NCBI GenBank assembly: GCA_002281875.1
Contig: NCHN01000011.1
Location: 21,624 to 85,623 of the forward strand
Direction of reading: 5' to 3'
Source of the DNA: Sphingobacteriia bacterium 24-36-13
GTDB taxonomy: Bacteria > Bacteroidota > Bacteroidia > Chitinophagales > Chitinophagaceae
Length of the DNA: 64,000 bases
Part shown: piece by piece, positions 54,756-63,498 of the stretch
Numbering within the stretch: position 1 is the stretch's first letter
How the letters are laid out: every line of letters starts with the position of its first letter
Notes under the pieces: model-generated
What the model was told of the DNA's origin: nothing
The model's input: the letters and a program-made list of their open reading frames with translations, nothing else
Databases searched by the model: none
Made by a program: the position numbers and the translations under genes

Positions 54756-55828
54756 TGATTACTATTAACCGAAATAATTACGAAACCTATTTTCTACTTT
54801 GGGTAGATGGAGAGCTCTCCCCCGAAGAGATGGTAGCTGTGGAGCGGTTTATAGCCAACAATCCAGATTTAGCCGAAGAATTAGCTTTATTACAAGACAC
54901 CAAGTTAGTACCCGAAGAGCAAATCATATTTGCAGGTAAGAGTCAATTGTTAAAACAGTCAACCAACGATATTACGTTAGATAATTACGAGTCGTGGTTT
55001 TTATTATTTGTTGATAACGAACTGTCTTTGGCCAATCGTCAAAAAGTAGAATTATTTGTATTGCAACATCCCAATTTGCAAGCATCTTTTGAACTATTAA
55101 TGCAAACCCAACTGGCTCCAGAAGAGTGGGTGTTCAGCAATAAAGAACTATTATATAAAAACGAAAAGCAGAGGCGTCCTGTTGTATATATGCGCTGGAT
55201 GAGATATGCTGCTGCCGCTGCAGTGATTGGATTAGTTGCAACAGTTTGGATGATTGCCCCAACGAATCAATTAAAAACACCAATTGAAATAAATGGGGTG
55301 CAACCTGAAGTAGTGGGCACACAACCAGCAATAAATAGTAGCAATAGTATTGAACAAACAGAGGAAGAACCTAAGACTAATTTGGTTCAACTAGACCCTC
55401 AGGCTTCCGTTCAAATCACCAACTCGCCTAATAAAACCAATGTTGAACAACCAGGCACTAGTAGTAATTCATCGGTTACAGTTAGTAATAGTGAGCCACC
55501 AAAAAAGGAAGAACAAGCAATTGCATATATTGAGAGCAACCCAATTTCAACTATAAAAACGGCCCCTACGACCAATTTAATTGCTGGTATAAATGATGTG
55601 GAAAATAATCAAGGTGCCAATATTGAACCGGCTGAAACAACAACAGATGGTTCTTTGGATGATGCTAAACCAGTCTATACGGCTTTAGAAGATATGGATG
55701 AAGATAAAAGCCTTTTTATAGGGGCATTAGAAATAAACAAAGACAAATTGCGCGGATTATTCCGTAAAGCAGGAACGATTTTCCGTTCAAAAGCTAAACA
55801 AGAGGAAGACACTCGTCAAAGAAAATAA
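54755..55828 (+). CDS. Membrane-anchored anti-sigma-like protein with a duplicated cytoplasmic domain
   Basis: A 357-residue protein that starts at the sigma stop codon. The cytoplasmic part contains two copies of one domain (about residues 8-66 and 77-136), each starting NYE..FLL.VD.ELS and containing PEE near its end. A single membrane helix lies at 150-167. The periplasmic part is S/T/N/Q/P-rich and low in complexity, ending in a basic KQEEDTRQRK tail. Zinc-binding HxxxCxxC is absent, so it is not a classical ZAS anti-sigma domain. Repression of the upstream sigma factor is inferred from position. Confidence 0.8.
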   Translation: MITINRNNYETYFLLWVDGELSPEEMVAVERFIANNPDLAEELALLQDTKLVPEEQIIFAGKSQLLKQSTNDITLDNYESWFLLFVDNELSLANRQKVELFVLQHPNLQASFELLMQTQLAPEEWVFSNKELLYKNEKQRRPVVYMRWMRYAAAAAVIGLVATVWMIAPTNQLKTPIEINGVQPEVVGTQPAINSSNSIEQTEEEPKTNLVQLDPQASVQITNSPNKTNVEQPGTSSNSSVTVSNSEPPKKEEQAIAYIESNPISTIKTAPTTNLIAGINDVENNQGANIEPAETTTDGSLDDAKPVYTALEDMDEDKSLFIGALEINKDKLRGLFRKAGTIFRSKAKQEEDTRQRK

Positions 55829-55839
55829 AAGTAAAAAAC

Positions 55840-56703
55840 ATGAAAAGAATTGTAAGCATGGTGGCAATGGTATGCATTGCCTTGGGTTCAAACGCTCAAT
55901 CCACACAAGAAACAGATACCATTAAAGTGGGTAATTTTGTTATCATTAAAAAGAAGGGATCCGAAGAAAATACAACGGGTACTTCAAAAAGCAGTCGTGA
56001 CAATTACAATTTGTTGCGTGTTGAACGCCGACCAGCAAAACGTAAAAACTTAAGCACCAACTGGTGGATTCTAGATTTAGGATTTGCTAATATGCGAGAC
56101 AATACCAATTATGGATTTGCACAAGCGGGTTCTTATTTTAAAACCCTACGACCACAAGATGGTCCTGTAAATGAAAATAGTTATCGTTTAAACAGGGGTA
56201 AGTCTTCTAACGTGAATCTTTGGTTCTTCATGCAGAAATTAAATATCAGCAAGAACGTATTGAACCTTAAATATGGTTTAGGATTGGAAATGTATAATTT
56301 CCGTTATGATTCTAAAATCAGTTATAACAATGATCCAGCTCCTTATGTTTTTAATGATTCCATTTCTTTCTCTAAGAATAAATTATATGCTGGATACCTT
56401 ACTGTACCATTTATGATCAATATTAATACAACCCCTGATAAGCGCAAGGGCTTTAGTTTCAGTGCTGGTGTAAGTGCGGGTTATTTAATATCTAGTAGCA
56501 ATAAGCAAATAAGTGCAGAAAGAGGAAAGCAAAAAGAGAAGGCAGACTTCTATATGGAACCATTCCGTTTAGCGGCAATTGGAGAAGTAGGATTGGGGCC
56601 AATACGATTATATGGTTCTTATAGCTTAAACAAAATGCAGAAAGATATTACCAGGGTAGAACAATTTCCTTATGCAATTGGGGTTCGTTTAAGCACTTGG
56701 TAA
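55840..56703 (+). CDS. Outer membrane beta-barrel protein of unknown function
   Basis: A 287-residue exported protein (signal peptide 1-20, ending GSNAQ). Alternating residues typical of a membrane barrel appear from NTNYGFAQAGSYF to IGVRLSTW, and the last residue pattern (LSTW) fits recognition by the BAM machinery. Aromatic belts such as KLYAGYLTVPFMININ are present. It is 11 bases after the anti-sigma gene and therefore likely part of the sigma regulon. The substrate or role is unknown. Confidence 0.8.
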   Translation: MKRIVSMVAMVCIALGSNAQSTQETDTIKVGNFVIIKKKGSEENTTGTSKSSRDNYNLLRVERRPAKRKNLSTNWWILDLGFANMRDNTNYGFAQAGSYFKTLRPQDGPVNENSYRLNRGKSSNVNLWFFMQKLNISKNVLNLKYGLGLEMYNFRYDSKISYNNDPAPYVFNDSISFSKNKLYAGYLTVPFMININTTPDKRKGFSFSAGVSAGYLISSSNKQISAERGKQKEKADFYMEPFRLAAIGEVGLGPIRLYGSYSLNKMQKDITRVEQFPYAIGVRLSTW

Positions 56704-56728
56704 TCAATGCTTCAATCATTTATCTTTG
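56697..56728 (+). promoter_or_regulatory. Promoter TTG-N21-TATCTTTG of the L,D-transpeptidase gene
   Basis: TTG at 56697-56699 (in the last codons of the upstream gene) and TATCTTTG at 56721-56728 are 21 bases apart and match the consensus. It gives about a 65-base leader before the ATG at 56798. Confidence 0.65.
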
Positions 56729-56797
56729 TTAAGTGAATTTGAATTAACATTTGCTCCACAATTGGAATGGTTAATTTTCGTTTCTTAATCAGAGACT

Positions 56798-57340
56798 ATG
56801 AAAAGGGCACTATACTGGATATTATTTTTAGCTGGAATTACCCTTACTACTTCATTTAGAAAGCACCGGGTAATTGATCCTGCAAAAGCAGATAAGGATA
56901 CCTATTCGGTATACATTATTAAAAGTGAATACGAATTAAAAATCTACGATCAAGCTGGTGAGTGGTTGGCTTCTTATCCTGTAGTATTTGGAAGTAAAGA
57001 TTTGGGAGATAAATTATACCAGGGAGATAGAAGAACTCCAGAAGGGGTATTTCATATTACCGGAAAAAGAAAGCATGCCAAGTGGGAACGTTTTATGTTG
57101 ATTGATTATCCAACCGCAGAAAGCTATGCCAAGTTTAATCAACGCAAAGCATTGGGTCTTATACCAGCCAATGCAAAAATTGGGGGAGAAATAGGAATTC
57201 ACGGCACAGTTCCTTACGATGATTACGCAATAGATCAATATAGAAATTGGACTGAAGGTTGCATCAGCACTAAAAATAAATACGTGCAGGAATTGTTCGA
57301 CTTGTTGCCAGTAGGCACTAGGGTAGAGATTCGCAGGTAG
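56798..57340 (+). CDS. L,D-transpeptidase family protein (YkuD)
   Basis: Predicted peptidoglycan cross-linking or Braun-lipoprotein-attachment enzyme in the periplasm. The 180-residue protein has a signal or membrane anchor at its N terminus (about residues 3-20). The YkuD core is present: the late GIHGTVPYDDYAI histidine, then NWTEGCISTKNKYVQELFDLL with the catalytic cysteine (HG...GCxS). It is short, with one catalytic domain and no LysM. A strong terminator follows. Confidence 0.9.
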   Translation: MKRALYWILFLAGITLTTSFRKHRVIDPAKADKDTYSVYIIKSEYELKIYDQAGEWLASYPVVFGSKDLGDKLYQGDRRTPEGVFHITGKRKHAKWERFMLIDYPTAESYAKFNQRKALGLIPANAKIGGEIGIHGTVPYDDYAIDQYRNWTEGCISTKNKYVQELFDLLPVGTRVEIRR

Positions 57341-57375
57341 GTCCTCTTTTATTCATTTAATATTATTATACACGA

Positions 57376-57413
57376 ATAAAAAACCCCGTCTTGACTAATC
57401 AGGACGGGGTTTT
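57376..57413. terminator. Strong bidirectional terminator
   Basis: AAACCCCGTCTTGA (57381-57394) pairs with TCAGGACGGGGTTT (57399-57412) around CTAA, with a T-G pair inside. T and A tracts lie on both sides. It ends the L,D-transpeptidase gene and the opposing acyl-CoA dehydrogenase. Confidence 0.9.
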
Positions 57414-57429
57414 GCTATTTGAAAATCAA

Positions 57430-59220
57430 TTAGATTTTATATCCGTTATCGGCAACTAATCGATCAGAAATTCTTCTGCGCGCTTCTTTGCTATTGAAAG
57501 GTTCTACTTTAGTAAAACGCTTTAATCCAATATGCATCATACGCAATTCATCACCGTCGGCAAAGCTGTTCAATGCATCTTTACCAGCTTTGTTAATGCG
57601 ATCTGCAGCATCGTACAAGTAAGTACGCATGATATCATTTTGTGTAGCTACTGCCGCGTCACCTCTTAAGGAAGCCAATTTCATCACACGCAATAATGCA
57701 CTTTCTGCATGGAATACTTCAATAGCCATATCAGCAATATTCATCAAGATTTCTTGCTCTTTGTCTAATTGCATCATCAGTTTTTGAACTGCAGCACCAG
57801 CTACCATTAAAATGGCTTTTTTGAAATTAGCAATGGCTTTTAATTCCTTTGCATAAGTACCTTCCTCTTCAGAACCAAAATCAGGAATACTCATCAATTC
57901 TTTTTGAACAGACATTGCAGGTCCCATAAGGTCTAGCTTGCCTTTCATAGCACGCTTCAATACCATGTCTACAGTTAGCAAACGATTGATTTCATTGGTA
58001 CCCTCATAAATTCTATTGATACGGCTATCGCGGTAGGCTTTAGAAATTACATATTCATCGGAGAATCCGTTTCCACCATGTATTTGAACGCCTTCATCTA
58101 CTACAAAATCTAATACTTCGCTGCCATATACTTTTAACATGGCACACTCAATAGCATATTCTTCTGCAGCACCTAATAGCGCTTCTGCAAAAGATTTTCC
58201 GCTTGCTGCTAATTCATGTTCTTTGTCGTCTATCCATTTAGCAGAACGATACAAAGCAGATTCGCAAACCCATAAGCGAATAGCCATTTCGGCCATTTTA
58301 TGGCGGATGGCTCCAAACTTAGCAATAGGTAATTTAAACTGCTCTCTGGTTTTAGCGTATTGAACAGAAGTATCAGTTGCTTTTTTAGCACCACCCAATG
58401 TTGCTGCACATAATTTTAAACGACCAATATTTAAAATATTGAAAGCGATGATATGTCCTTTTCCAATTTCACCCAATACATTTTCTACTGGCACTTTACA
58501 ATCTTGGAAATACAATTGAACGGTAGAAGAACCTTTGATTCCCATTTTGTGTTCTTCAGGTCCTTGGGTAAATCCTTCTGTACCACGTTCAATAATGAAT
58601 CCAGTGAATTTGTCTCCATCAATTTTGGCAAACACGGTGAATACATCAGCAAAACCACCATTGGTGATCCAACATTTTTGACCATTTAATAAATAGTGCT
58701 TTCCATCATCGCTTAGTTTAGCAGTGGTCTTTGCACCCAATGCGTCACTGCCACTATTCGGCTCTGTTAATCCATAAGCACCCTTCCATTCCCCACTGGC
58801 TAACTTGGGAATATATTTTTGTTTTTGTTCTTCGGTACCAAAGTATAAAATGGGCAATGAGCCAATGCCAGTATGCGCTGCAACTGCTACTGAAAAGGAG
58901 TAGCCACCACCCATACCTTCGTTAACAATAGTAGATGTGATGAAATCTTTTCCTAATCCTCCATATTCTTCAGGGAAGGAAGTAGAGAGCAATCCTTGCT
59001 CACCTGCTTTTTGCATTAATGATGCTACCAGTCCTGGCTCCATCTTATCAATACGATCTACAATGGGCAAAATTTCCGCTTCTAAAAACTGATGGCACAT
59101 GTCCATGACCATGGTCTGCTCTTCATTAAATTCTTCCGGAATGAAAGTTTCATGAGGATTGCTTTCCTTGATGATCCATTCTCCGCCCAAGAGGGCTTTT
59201 GTTTTGTTTGTGGCTTCCAT
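57430..59220 (-). CDS. Acyl-CoA dehydrogenase (long, FadE/AcdA-like)
   Basis: FAD-dependent enzyme for the first step of fatty-acid beta-oxidation. The 596 residues include the N-terminal and beta domains (YGLTEPNSGSDALGAKTTAK, GQKCWITNGGFADVFTVFA), the third domain with HGGNGFSDEYVISKAYRDSRINRIYEGTNEINR, and a roughly 170-residue C-terminal extension, as in VLCAD and B. subtilis YusJ-like proteins (about 590). It is co-transcribed with the MarR gene 27 bases upstream, which probably controls it. Confidence 0.93.
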   Translation of the reverse strand: MEATNKTKALLGGEWIIKESNPHETFIPEEFNEEQTMVMDMCHQFLEAEILPIVDRIDKMEPGLVASLMQKAGEQGLLSTSFPEEYGGLGKDFITSTIVNEGMGGGYSFSVAVAAHTGIGSLPILYFGTEEQKQKYIPKLASGEWKGAYGLTEPNSGSDALGAKTTAKLSDDGKHYLLNGQKCWITNGGFADVFTVFAKIDGDKFTGFIIERGTEGFTQGPEEHKMGIKGSSTVQLYFQDCKVPVENVLGEIGKGHIIAFNILNIGRLKLCAATLGGAKKATDTSVQYAKTREQFKLPIAKFGAIRHKMAEMAIRLWVCESALYRSAKWIDDKEHELAASGKSFAEALLGAAEEYAIECAMLKVYGSEVLDFVVDEGVQIHGGNGFSDEYVISKAYRDSRINRIYEGTNEINRLLTVDMVLKRAMKGKLDLMGPAMSVQKELMSIPDFGSEEEGTYAKELKAIANFKKAILMVAGAAVQKLMMQLDKEQEILMNIADMAIEVFHAESALLRVMKLASLRGDAAVATQNDIMRTYLYDAADRINKAGKDALNSFADGDELRMMHIGLKRFTKVEPFNSKEARRRISDRLVADNGYKI

Positions 59221-59247
59221 CGTTAATTGTTTTGTATGTTAAAGTTC

Positions 59248-59712
59248 TTAATTCAATTGTTCTATGGGTGTTAAGGTAAGGTTATCATATACCTTTTGAA
59301 ATACCGACTTTACTGTTTCAATGTCTTTCTTATCTACTCCTACCAATGCCTCAGCCATGGTTTGATTGGCTAGGTCAATCGTAATTTGTTGTAAGTCTTT
59401 AGCAGCATCTGTTAATTGTACCAGATTAATTCTTCTATCTGTTGGCGATGCAACTCGTTTTACTAAGTGTTGCTTTTCTAAATTATCAATAAGCCTGGTA
59501 ATACTGGGTTTGTCGCGAAACGTGCGATTACAAAGTTCTTGCTGGCTTAAGCCATCTTCTTTCCATAAGTGATACAATACACTCCATTGCTCAATAGTAA
59601 TTTCTAATCCTGCATTGCGGAAATTCTTTTGTAGCCTTCTCGCCACAGCAGTTGAAGCCATCCCATTGATGACGCTATACAATTCTCCTCTTTTAAAATG
59701 GTTGTTTGGCAT
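59248..59712 (-). CDS. MarR-family transcriptional regulator
   Basis: A 154-residue winged-helix regulator. The DNA-binding part is QWSVLYHLWKEDGLSQQELCNRTFRDKPSITRLIDNLEKQHLVKRVASPTDRR (about 43-95); the helical ends form the dimer. Its start is four bases before a perfect 6-4-6 palindrome that overlaps the predicted transcription start, indicating autorepression. The ligand may be an acyl-CoA or fatty acid, by context only. Confidence 0.92.
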   Translation of the reverse strand: MPNNHFKRGELYSVINGMASTAVARRLQKNFRNAGLEITIEQWSVLYHLWKEDGLSQQELCNRTFRDKPSITRLIDNLEKQHLVKRVASPTDRRINLVQLTDAAKDLQQITIDLANQTMAEALVGVDKKDIETVKSVFQKVYDNLTLTPIEQLN

Positions 59713-59716
59713 ATAG

Positions 59717-59732
59717 TTAGTTATGCAACTAA
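59717..59732. promoter_or_regulatory. Palindromic operator, probable MarR site
   Basis: TTAGTT ATGC AACTAA is a perfect 6-4-6 inverted repeat between the marR start codon and its promoter. It would cover the transcription start. Confidence 0.65.
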
Positions 59733-59734
59733 TT

Positions 59735-59765
59735 CAAAATTGGTTTCTTTTGTTCATACTACCAA
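59735..59765 (-). promoter_or_regulatory. Promoter TTG-N20-CAATTTTG of the marR-acyl-CoA dehydrogenase operon
   Basis: On the minus strand TTG (59765-59763) and CAATTTTG (59742-59735) are 20 bases apart; one position differs from TAnnTTTG. The operator at 59717-59732 lies just downstream. Confidence 0.55.
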
Positions 59766-59836
59766 GAATAATTTGATGAATTTTGGGCCGTTTTGCAGCC
59801 CCATCGCATATTTAACTAAGTCTTGATTCAATAAGA

Positions 59837-60997
59837 ATGGTTTTCTTTGCTTTAATGGAGTTTTGGTTCATGCTAATTGGTGGGGTGTTGGCTGCTTTAT
59901 ATGGCGGCCTTATAATGGTTTACCGATATTGGTTTAAAAGAATAAAGCCATTTGAATTATCAAAAGCCCTAGAACCGACTGTTTTTTTCTCTATCATCAT
60001 ACCTGCTAGAAACGAATCTGCCAATATTGAAAAATGCATTCAAAGCATTTTAGCGCAGCCTTATCCTTTGTATGAAATTTTAGTGGTAGACGATCATTCA
60101 ACGGATGATACCCCCTTATTGGTCACGAAGCTTTCCGAGCAATATCCTCAAATTCAATTGATTCATTTGAAAGATCATTTAGATGGTCAATCAACTAACT
60201 CATACAAGAAAAAAGCCATTGAAATTGCAGTAGAAAAATCGATGGGTTCATGGATAGTAACTACAGATGCAGATTGCTTGGTTCCTCCTAATTGGTTGCA
60301 ATATTTTAATGCAATGATTTTGACCAAGGATCCTGTATTTATAGCAGCTCCGGTCATGTTTACATTAAATGGAACATTTGTTGGCCAGTTTCAGGTATTA
60401 GATTTTTTGAGTTTACAGGGGATTACAGCCGCCGCTGTATCAGCTGGTTCTCTCAGTATGTGTAATGGAGCTAATTTGGCATACAGTAAAAATGCTTTTG
60501 AGGATGTTGGTAAGTTTAACGGAATTAATCGTTTAGCCAGTGGAGACGATATGTTCTTGATGCATAAAATGAAAAAACAGTTTCCGAATCGGTTGGCTTA
60601 TTTGTTTAACAATGAAATGATAGTTACTACCGCACCAATGCCCAATTGGTATTCATTTATTCAACAGCGTATTCGCTGGGCAAGTAAGGCAGATAGTTAT
60701 AAGGATAAAAAAATATTCGGCGTTTTATTACTCGTTTATTTATTCAATTTGGTCTTATTACTTGGATTATTGGGGGGTATTTTCTCACTTGAATTACTGC
60801 TCTTTACCAGCTTGGTCATTGCCATCAAAACTTTAATAGAGCTGTATTTTTTAGTACCAGTTGCACAATTTTTTAAATTGGAAAAGTCATTACTGCTTTT
60901 CCCAGTGATGCAGCCATTTCATATGGTTTATACGGTAATAGCAGGATGGCTGGGTAAGTTTGGTAAATACCAATGGAAAAATAGAACGGTGCATTAA
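59837..60997 (+). CDS. Glycosyltransferase family 2, membrane-associated
   Basis: A 386-residue processive-type or polyprenyl-linked glycosyltransferase. One N-terminal helix (about 5-25) precedes the GT-A domain with IIPARNESANIEKC, the nucleotide-binding VVDDHSTDDT, the DxD motif in TTDADCLVPPNW, and QQRIRWASK (QxxRW) near residue 278. Two to three C-terminal helices follow. The sugar is unknown. The convergent polysaccharide genes downstream suggest a role in surface glycan assembly. An ATG six codons later (59855) is also possible. Confidence 0.88.
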   Translation: MVFFALMEFWFMLIGGVLAALYGGLIMVYRYWFKRIKPFELSKALEPTVFFSIIIPARNESANIEKCIQSILAQPYPLYEILVVDDHSTDDTPLLVTKLSEQYPQIQLIHLKDHLDGQSTNSYKKKAIEIAVEKSMGSWIVTTDADCLVPPNWLQYFNAMILTKDPVFIAAPVMFTLNGTFVGQFQVLDFLSLQGITAAAVSAGSLSMCNGANLAYSKNAFEDVGKFNGINRLASGDDMFLMHKMKKQFPNRLAYLFNNEMIVTTAPMPNWYSFIQQRIRWASKADSYKDKKIFGVLLLVYLFNLVLLLGLLGGIFSLELLLFTSLVIAIKTLIELYFLVPVAQFFKLEKSLLLFPVMQPFHMVYTVIAGWLGKFGKYQWKNRTVH

Positions 60998-61083
60998 TCG
61001 TTTTCTTTTGAAGATTTATCTGGGAACCAGGCGTATAAAAACATTGCAGCTAAAATAAAGGGGGTTAGTAGCAGACGGAGCAT
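60994..61083 (-). CDS. Possible 29-residue membrane protein
   Basis: On the minus strand an ATG at 61083 opens a 29-codon frame: MLRLLLTPFILAAMFLYAWF forms one membrane helix and the tail PDKSSKEND is charged. A perfect minus-7 element TAGTTTTG (61114-61121) lies 31 bases upstream. It overlaps the end of the glycosyltransferase gene on the other strand by four bases. Without homologues this remains tentative, but the hydrophobic helix, charged tail and promoter together support a real small protein. Confidence 0.38.
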   Translation of the reverse strand: MLRLLLTPFILAAMFLYAWFPDKSSKEND

Positions 61084-61113
61084 AGTGTGTTGGTCTATTT
61101 CTATATTAGACAC

Positions 61114-61121
61114 CAAAACTA
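61114..61121 (-). promoter_or_regulatory. Minus-7 element TAGTTTTG before the 29-residue frame
   Basis: The minus-strand TAGTTTTG is an exact match to TAnnTTTG; no TTG is found at the usual distance. A 14-base palindrome TCATTAATTAATGA lies at 61142-61155. Confidence 0.35.
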
Positions 61122-61196
61122 TCCAAGTGTATATGGCTGGCTCATTAATTAATGATTAAAACGGGGTTTAATCGGTCAATACCTATTTTGAACCGC

Positions 61197-62642
61197 TTAA
61201 CCTGCTAATGCTTCTTTTTCAATTTGTTGATGGTGTTTCAAACTAATCAAAATACCTGCTGCTAACCAGAACAATCCGCCAATTTTATCGGTCTCAATTA
61301 AATCGCTTGTGAAATTGAGTGAAGCAATCATGAGTAACATGATTCCCAATCCTAGCGAAATGGCGCGGTAATAATTGTTTTGAAATTGATGATAAAGTTG
61401 TTGTGATAATAATAACAAGTAAATAAAAAATCCTGTGAAAAGAAGGAGAGCAGGTATACCTTGTTCAATCGCTATTAAAAGAAAATAATTATGAACAGTG
61501 GAATGTTCTGGATTATTGCTTACCCATGTTTTAAAAGGTGCAGCAGTATAGGGTTGATAATTGTTGTAAAAACTATTGGCTCCAAATCCGGTCCAAGGTT
61601 TTTCAGCCACCATTCTTACACCTGCCACCCATCTATGAATTCTTTCTGCATTTGAAATATCTTTTAAACCAATGGTTGCATTTAAATGTTCCGAAAAATT
61701 CTCATGGAAAATAGTTTGGTCATGTTCAGGTGCCAAACGCATAAAGCGATTATTGTTGATTAATGCAACAAATGCTATGAAGATTGTTATCATCCCAATT
61801 AATATGGTTTTGCCGAGTATATTTTTTTTGATAGACCAGTAAGCAATCATGCCAACTAATAATGCCAACCATGCACCTCTTGAATAAGCAAAGAATAAAC
61901 CAAAGAAGGCAATGGCCAATCCAATTTTGATTAATTTTTTGGTGCGAAGCGGATGGGTAAAATGGTGTATTAATAAACCAATAGGGATTAGACAAACCAA
62001 CATGGCAGAATAGTTCACATGATTCCTAAAGAACGGGCCCATTGTTTTTTTAATGGCTACAAAATCAAATCCGTAAAACGCATGTCTTATCAAGGTTTGT
62101 ATCACTACAATTAACATTGGTACGCATAAGTACAATGCTGTTTTTTTAAAATTGCTTGATTGCTGATGTATCAAGGCGGTCAGCAGAACCAATGGTAGAA
62201 TATACCAAGACTTAGCTAGTATAAACTTTAGCGCCAACCATTGATTGGGTGCATAGCATAAACTGATGAGCATCCAAATGACGAGGGCAATAATCCACCT
62301 GATAATTGGCGAAGCAAAAATGAATTTGTATTGGGCCGGTTGATATAATATACCCGCAAATACAGTGATTGATAAAATGATAAGTAAGGGTTCATCGGGA
62401 AGATCTAGCCCTAATGATGGCGTGAAATTATATTCCGTAGATAAGGGAAGTACAATCAATAATAACCAATACAGTTGTTCCGTTTTGGTAACAACGAATT
62501 GGAAGAGTGGGTATGCTAAAACTAAAATAAATGGTATAGCGAGCCAGTAGGGTTCTTGCGTTAGCAGTGTCCATAATCCACCTAAAAAGAAACTGCCAAT
62601 GGCAATCCAATTGAACCATTTAGAATATATAATGCTGGGCAT
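61197..62642 (-). CDS. O-antigen ligase / polymerase-like membrane protein
   Basis: A 481-residue polytopic protein with about twelve helices and a large periplasmic loop (about residues 300-390). The loop carries AGVRMVAEKPWTGFGANSF and the conserved HNYFLLIAIEQG (VHNYFL) motif of the Wzy/WaaL superfamily. It either polymerises O-repeats or attaches them to lipid A; sequence alone does not decide. Its stop lies 114 bases from the 29-residue frame; wzz-like gene starts are adjacent (0 bases). Confidence 0.82.
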   Translation of the reverse strand: MPSIIYSKWFNWIAIGSFFLGGLWTLLTQEPYWLAIPFILVLAYPLFQFVVTKTEQLYWLLLIVLPLSTEYNFTPSLGLDLPDEPLLIILSITVFAGILYQPAQYKFIFASPIIRWIIALVIWMLISLCYAPNQWLALKFILAKSWYILPLVLLTALIHQQSSNFKKTALYLCVPMLIVVIQTLIRHAFYGFDFVAIKKTMGPFFRNHVNYSAMLVCLIPIGLLIHHFTHPLRTKKLIKIGLAIAFFGLFFAYSRGAWLALLVGMIAYWSIKKNILGKTILIGMITIFIAFVALINNNRFMRLAPEHDQTIFHENFSEHLNATIGLKDISNAERIHRWVAGVRMVAEKPWTGFGANSFYNNYQPYTAAPFKTWVSNNPEHSTVHNYFLLIAIEQGIPALLLFTGFFIYLLLLSQQLYHQFQNNYYRAISLGLGIMLLMIASLNFTSDLIETDKIGGLFWLAAGILISLKHHQQIEKEALAG

Positions 62643-63488
62643 TTAAAACCTGTTCGGTTTTGCAGTAACTAAAATTAAACCGGTACTAAAAATGAATCCG
62701 AGTAATGCGGCTAAGGGAAGTACAACCGCTTTATCGGGCCAACTGATTTTTGCAGGTGGTGTTGCTTTTTCTAAAACAATCAATGCTTCTGGTGTAGTTG
62801 AAGCAGCCATTTTAGTTTCAATACTCATTTTATTAAATTGGTCTAATTGGCTTAAAACTGCATCCATTTTTGTTTTGGTTATCGCATCATTTCCCTCAGC
62901 GGCTAAGACTAATTGATTGTATTGATTCGTTAAGTCTGCAATACTACTATCTAGTTGTGCGCCAATTTTTTCATATTGTTGTTTCCAAATGCTTTGCATT
63001 TTTGCTGCTGTTTGTTCGGTTATATAATTAACAATGGCAGCAGCTGTGTCTTTGCTTTGATGCGAGTAGGAAATTTCCAATTCATTGTTCACCGTTTTTA
63101 CCAGACTCAGGTCTTTTTTAAATTTTCGAATGGTATTATACATCTCCATTCCAGCATCTTTCTCTTTTATTTGATAGTAATTTATAAGGTTAAACGCATT
63201 GATTACTTGCTTAAGACTGGTATCCATACTGGCCATACTCATCAATCTGTCTAAGTCGTCCCCTGAACCAAAAAATGAATACAAGTGTTGAATTTCATCA
63301 TTAAATAAACGCGCTTTATCGGCTAATACTGCATTACCTGGCAAAAGTTTGGTGGTAGCCGTATATTTTGGGGTAATCAGGAAAATAATTCCAGCAGCTA
63401 TTGCAACTGATACAATGGTAAAAACTGCAATGAATTTCCAACGATTCAAAACGGCAGCGGTTAATTCAGCTATATTAAAGTTATTCAT
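62643..63488 (-). CDS. Wzz-like polysaccharide chain-length or export protein
   Basis: A 281-residue inner-membrane protein with two membrane helices (about 16-36 and 258-277) and a periplasmic coiled-coil region between them. The N-terminal NRWKFIAVFTIVSVAIAAGIIFLITPKYTATTKLLPG and the proline-rich ATPPAKISWPDKAVVLPLAALLGFIFS end are typical of Wzz/polysaccharide co-polymerase domains. No kinase domain is attached. It directly precedes the O-antigen ligase-like gene and follows the AsnC-type gene by 10 bases. Confidence 0.85.
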   Translation of the reverse strand: MNNFNIAELTAAVLNRWKFIAVFTIVSVAIAAGIIFLITPKYTATTKLLPGNAVLADKARLFNDEIQHLYSFFGSGDDLDRLMSMASMDTSLKQVINAFNLINYYQIKEKDAGMEMYNTIRKFKKDLSLVKTVNNELEISYSHQSKDTAAAIVNYITEQTAAKMQSIWKQQYEKIGAQLDSSIADLTNQYNQLVLAAEGNDAITKTKMDAVLSQLDQFNKMSIETKMAASTTPEALIVLEKATPPAKISWPDKAVVLPLAALLGFIFSTGLILVTAKPNRF

Positions 63489-63498
63489 GCCAATTATT

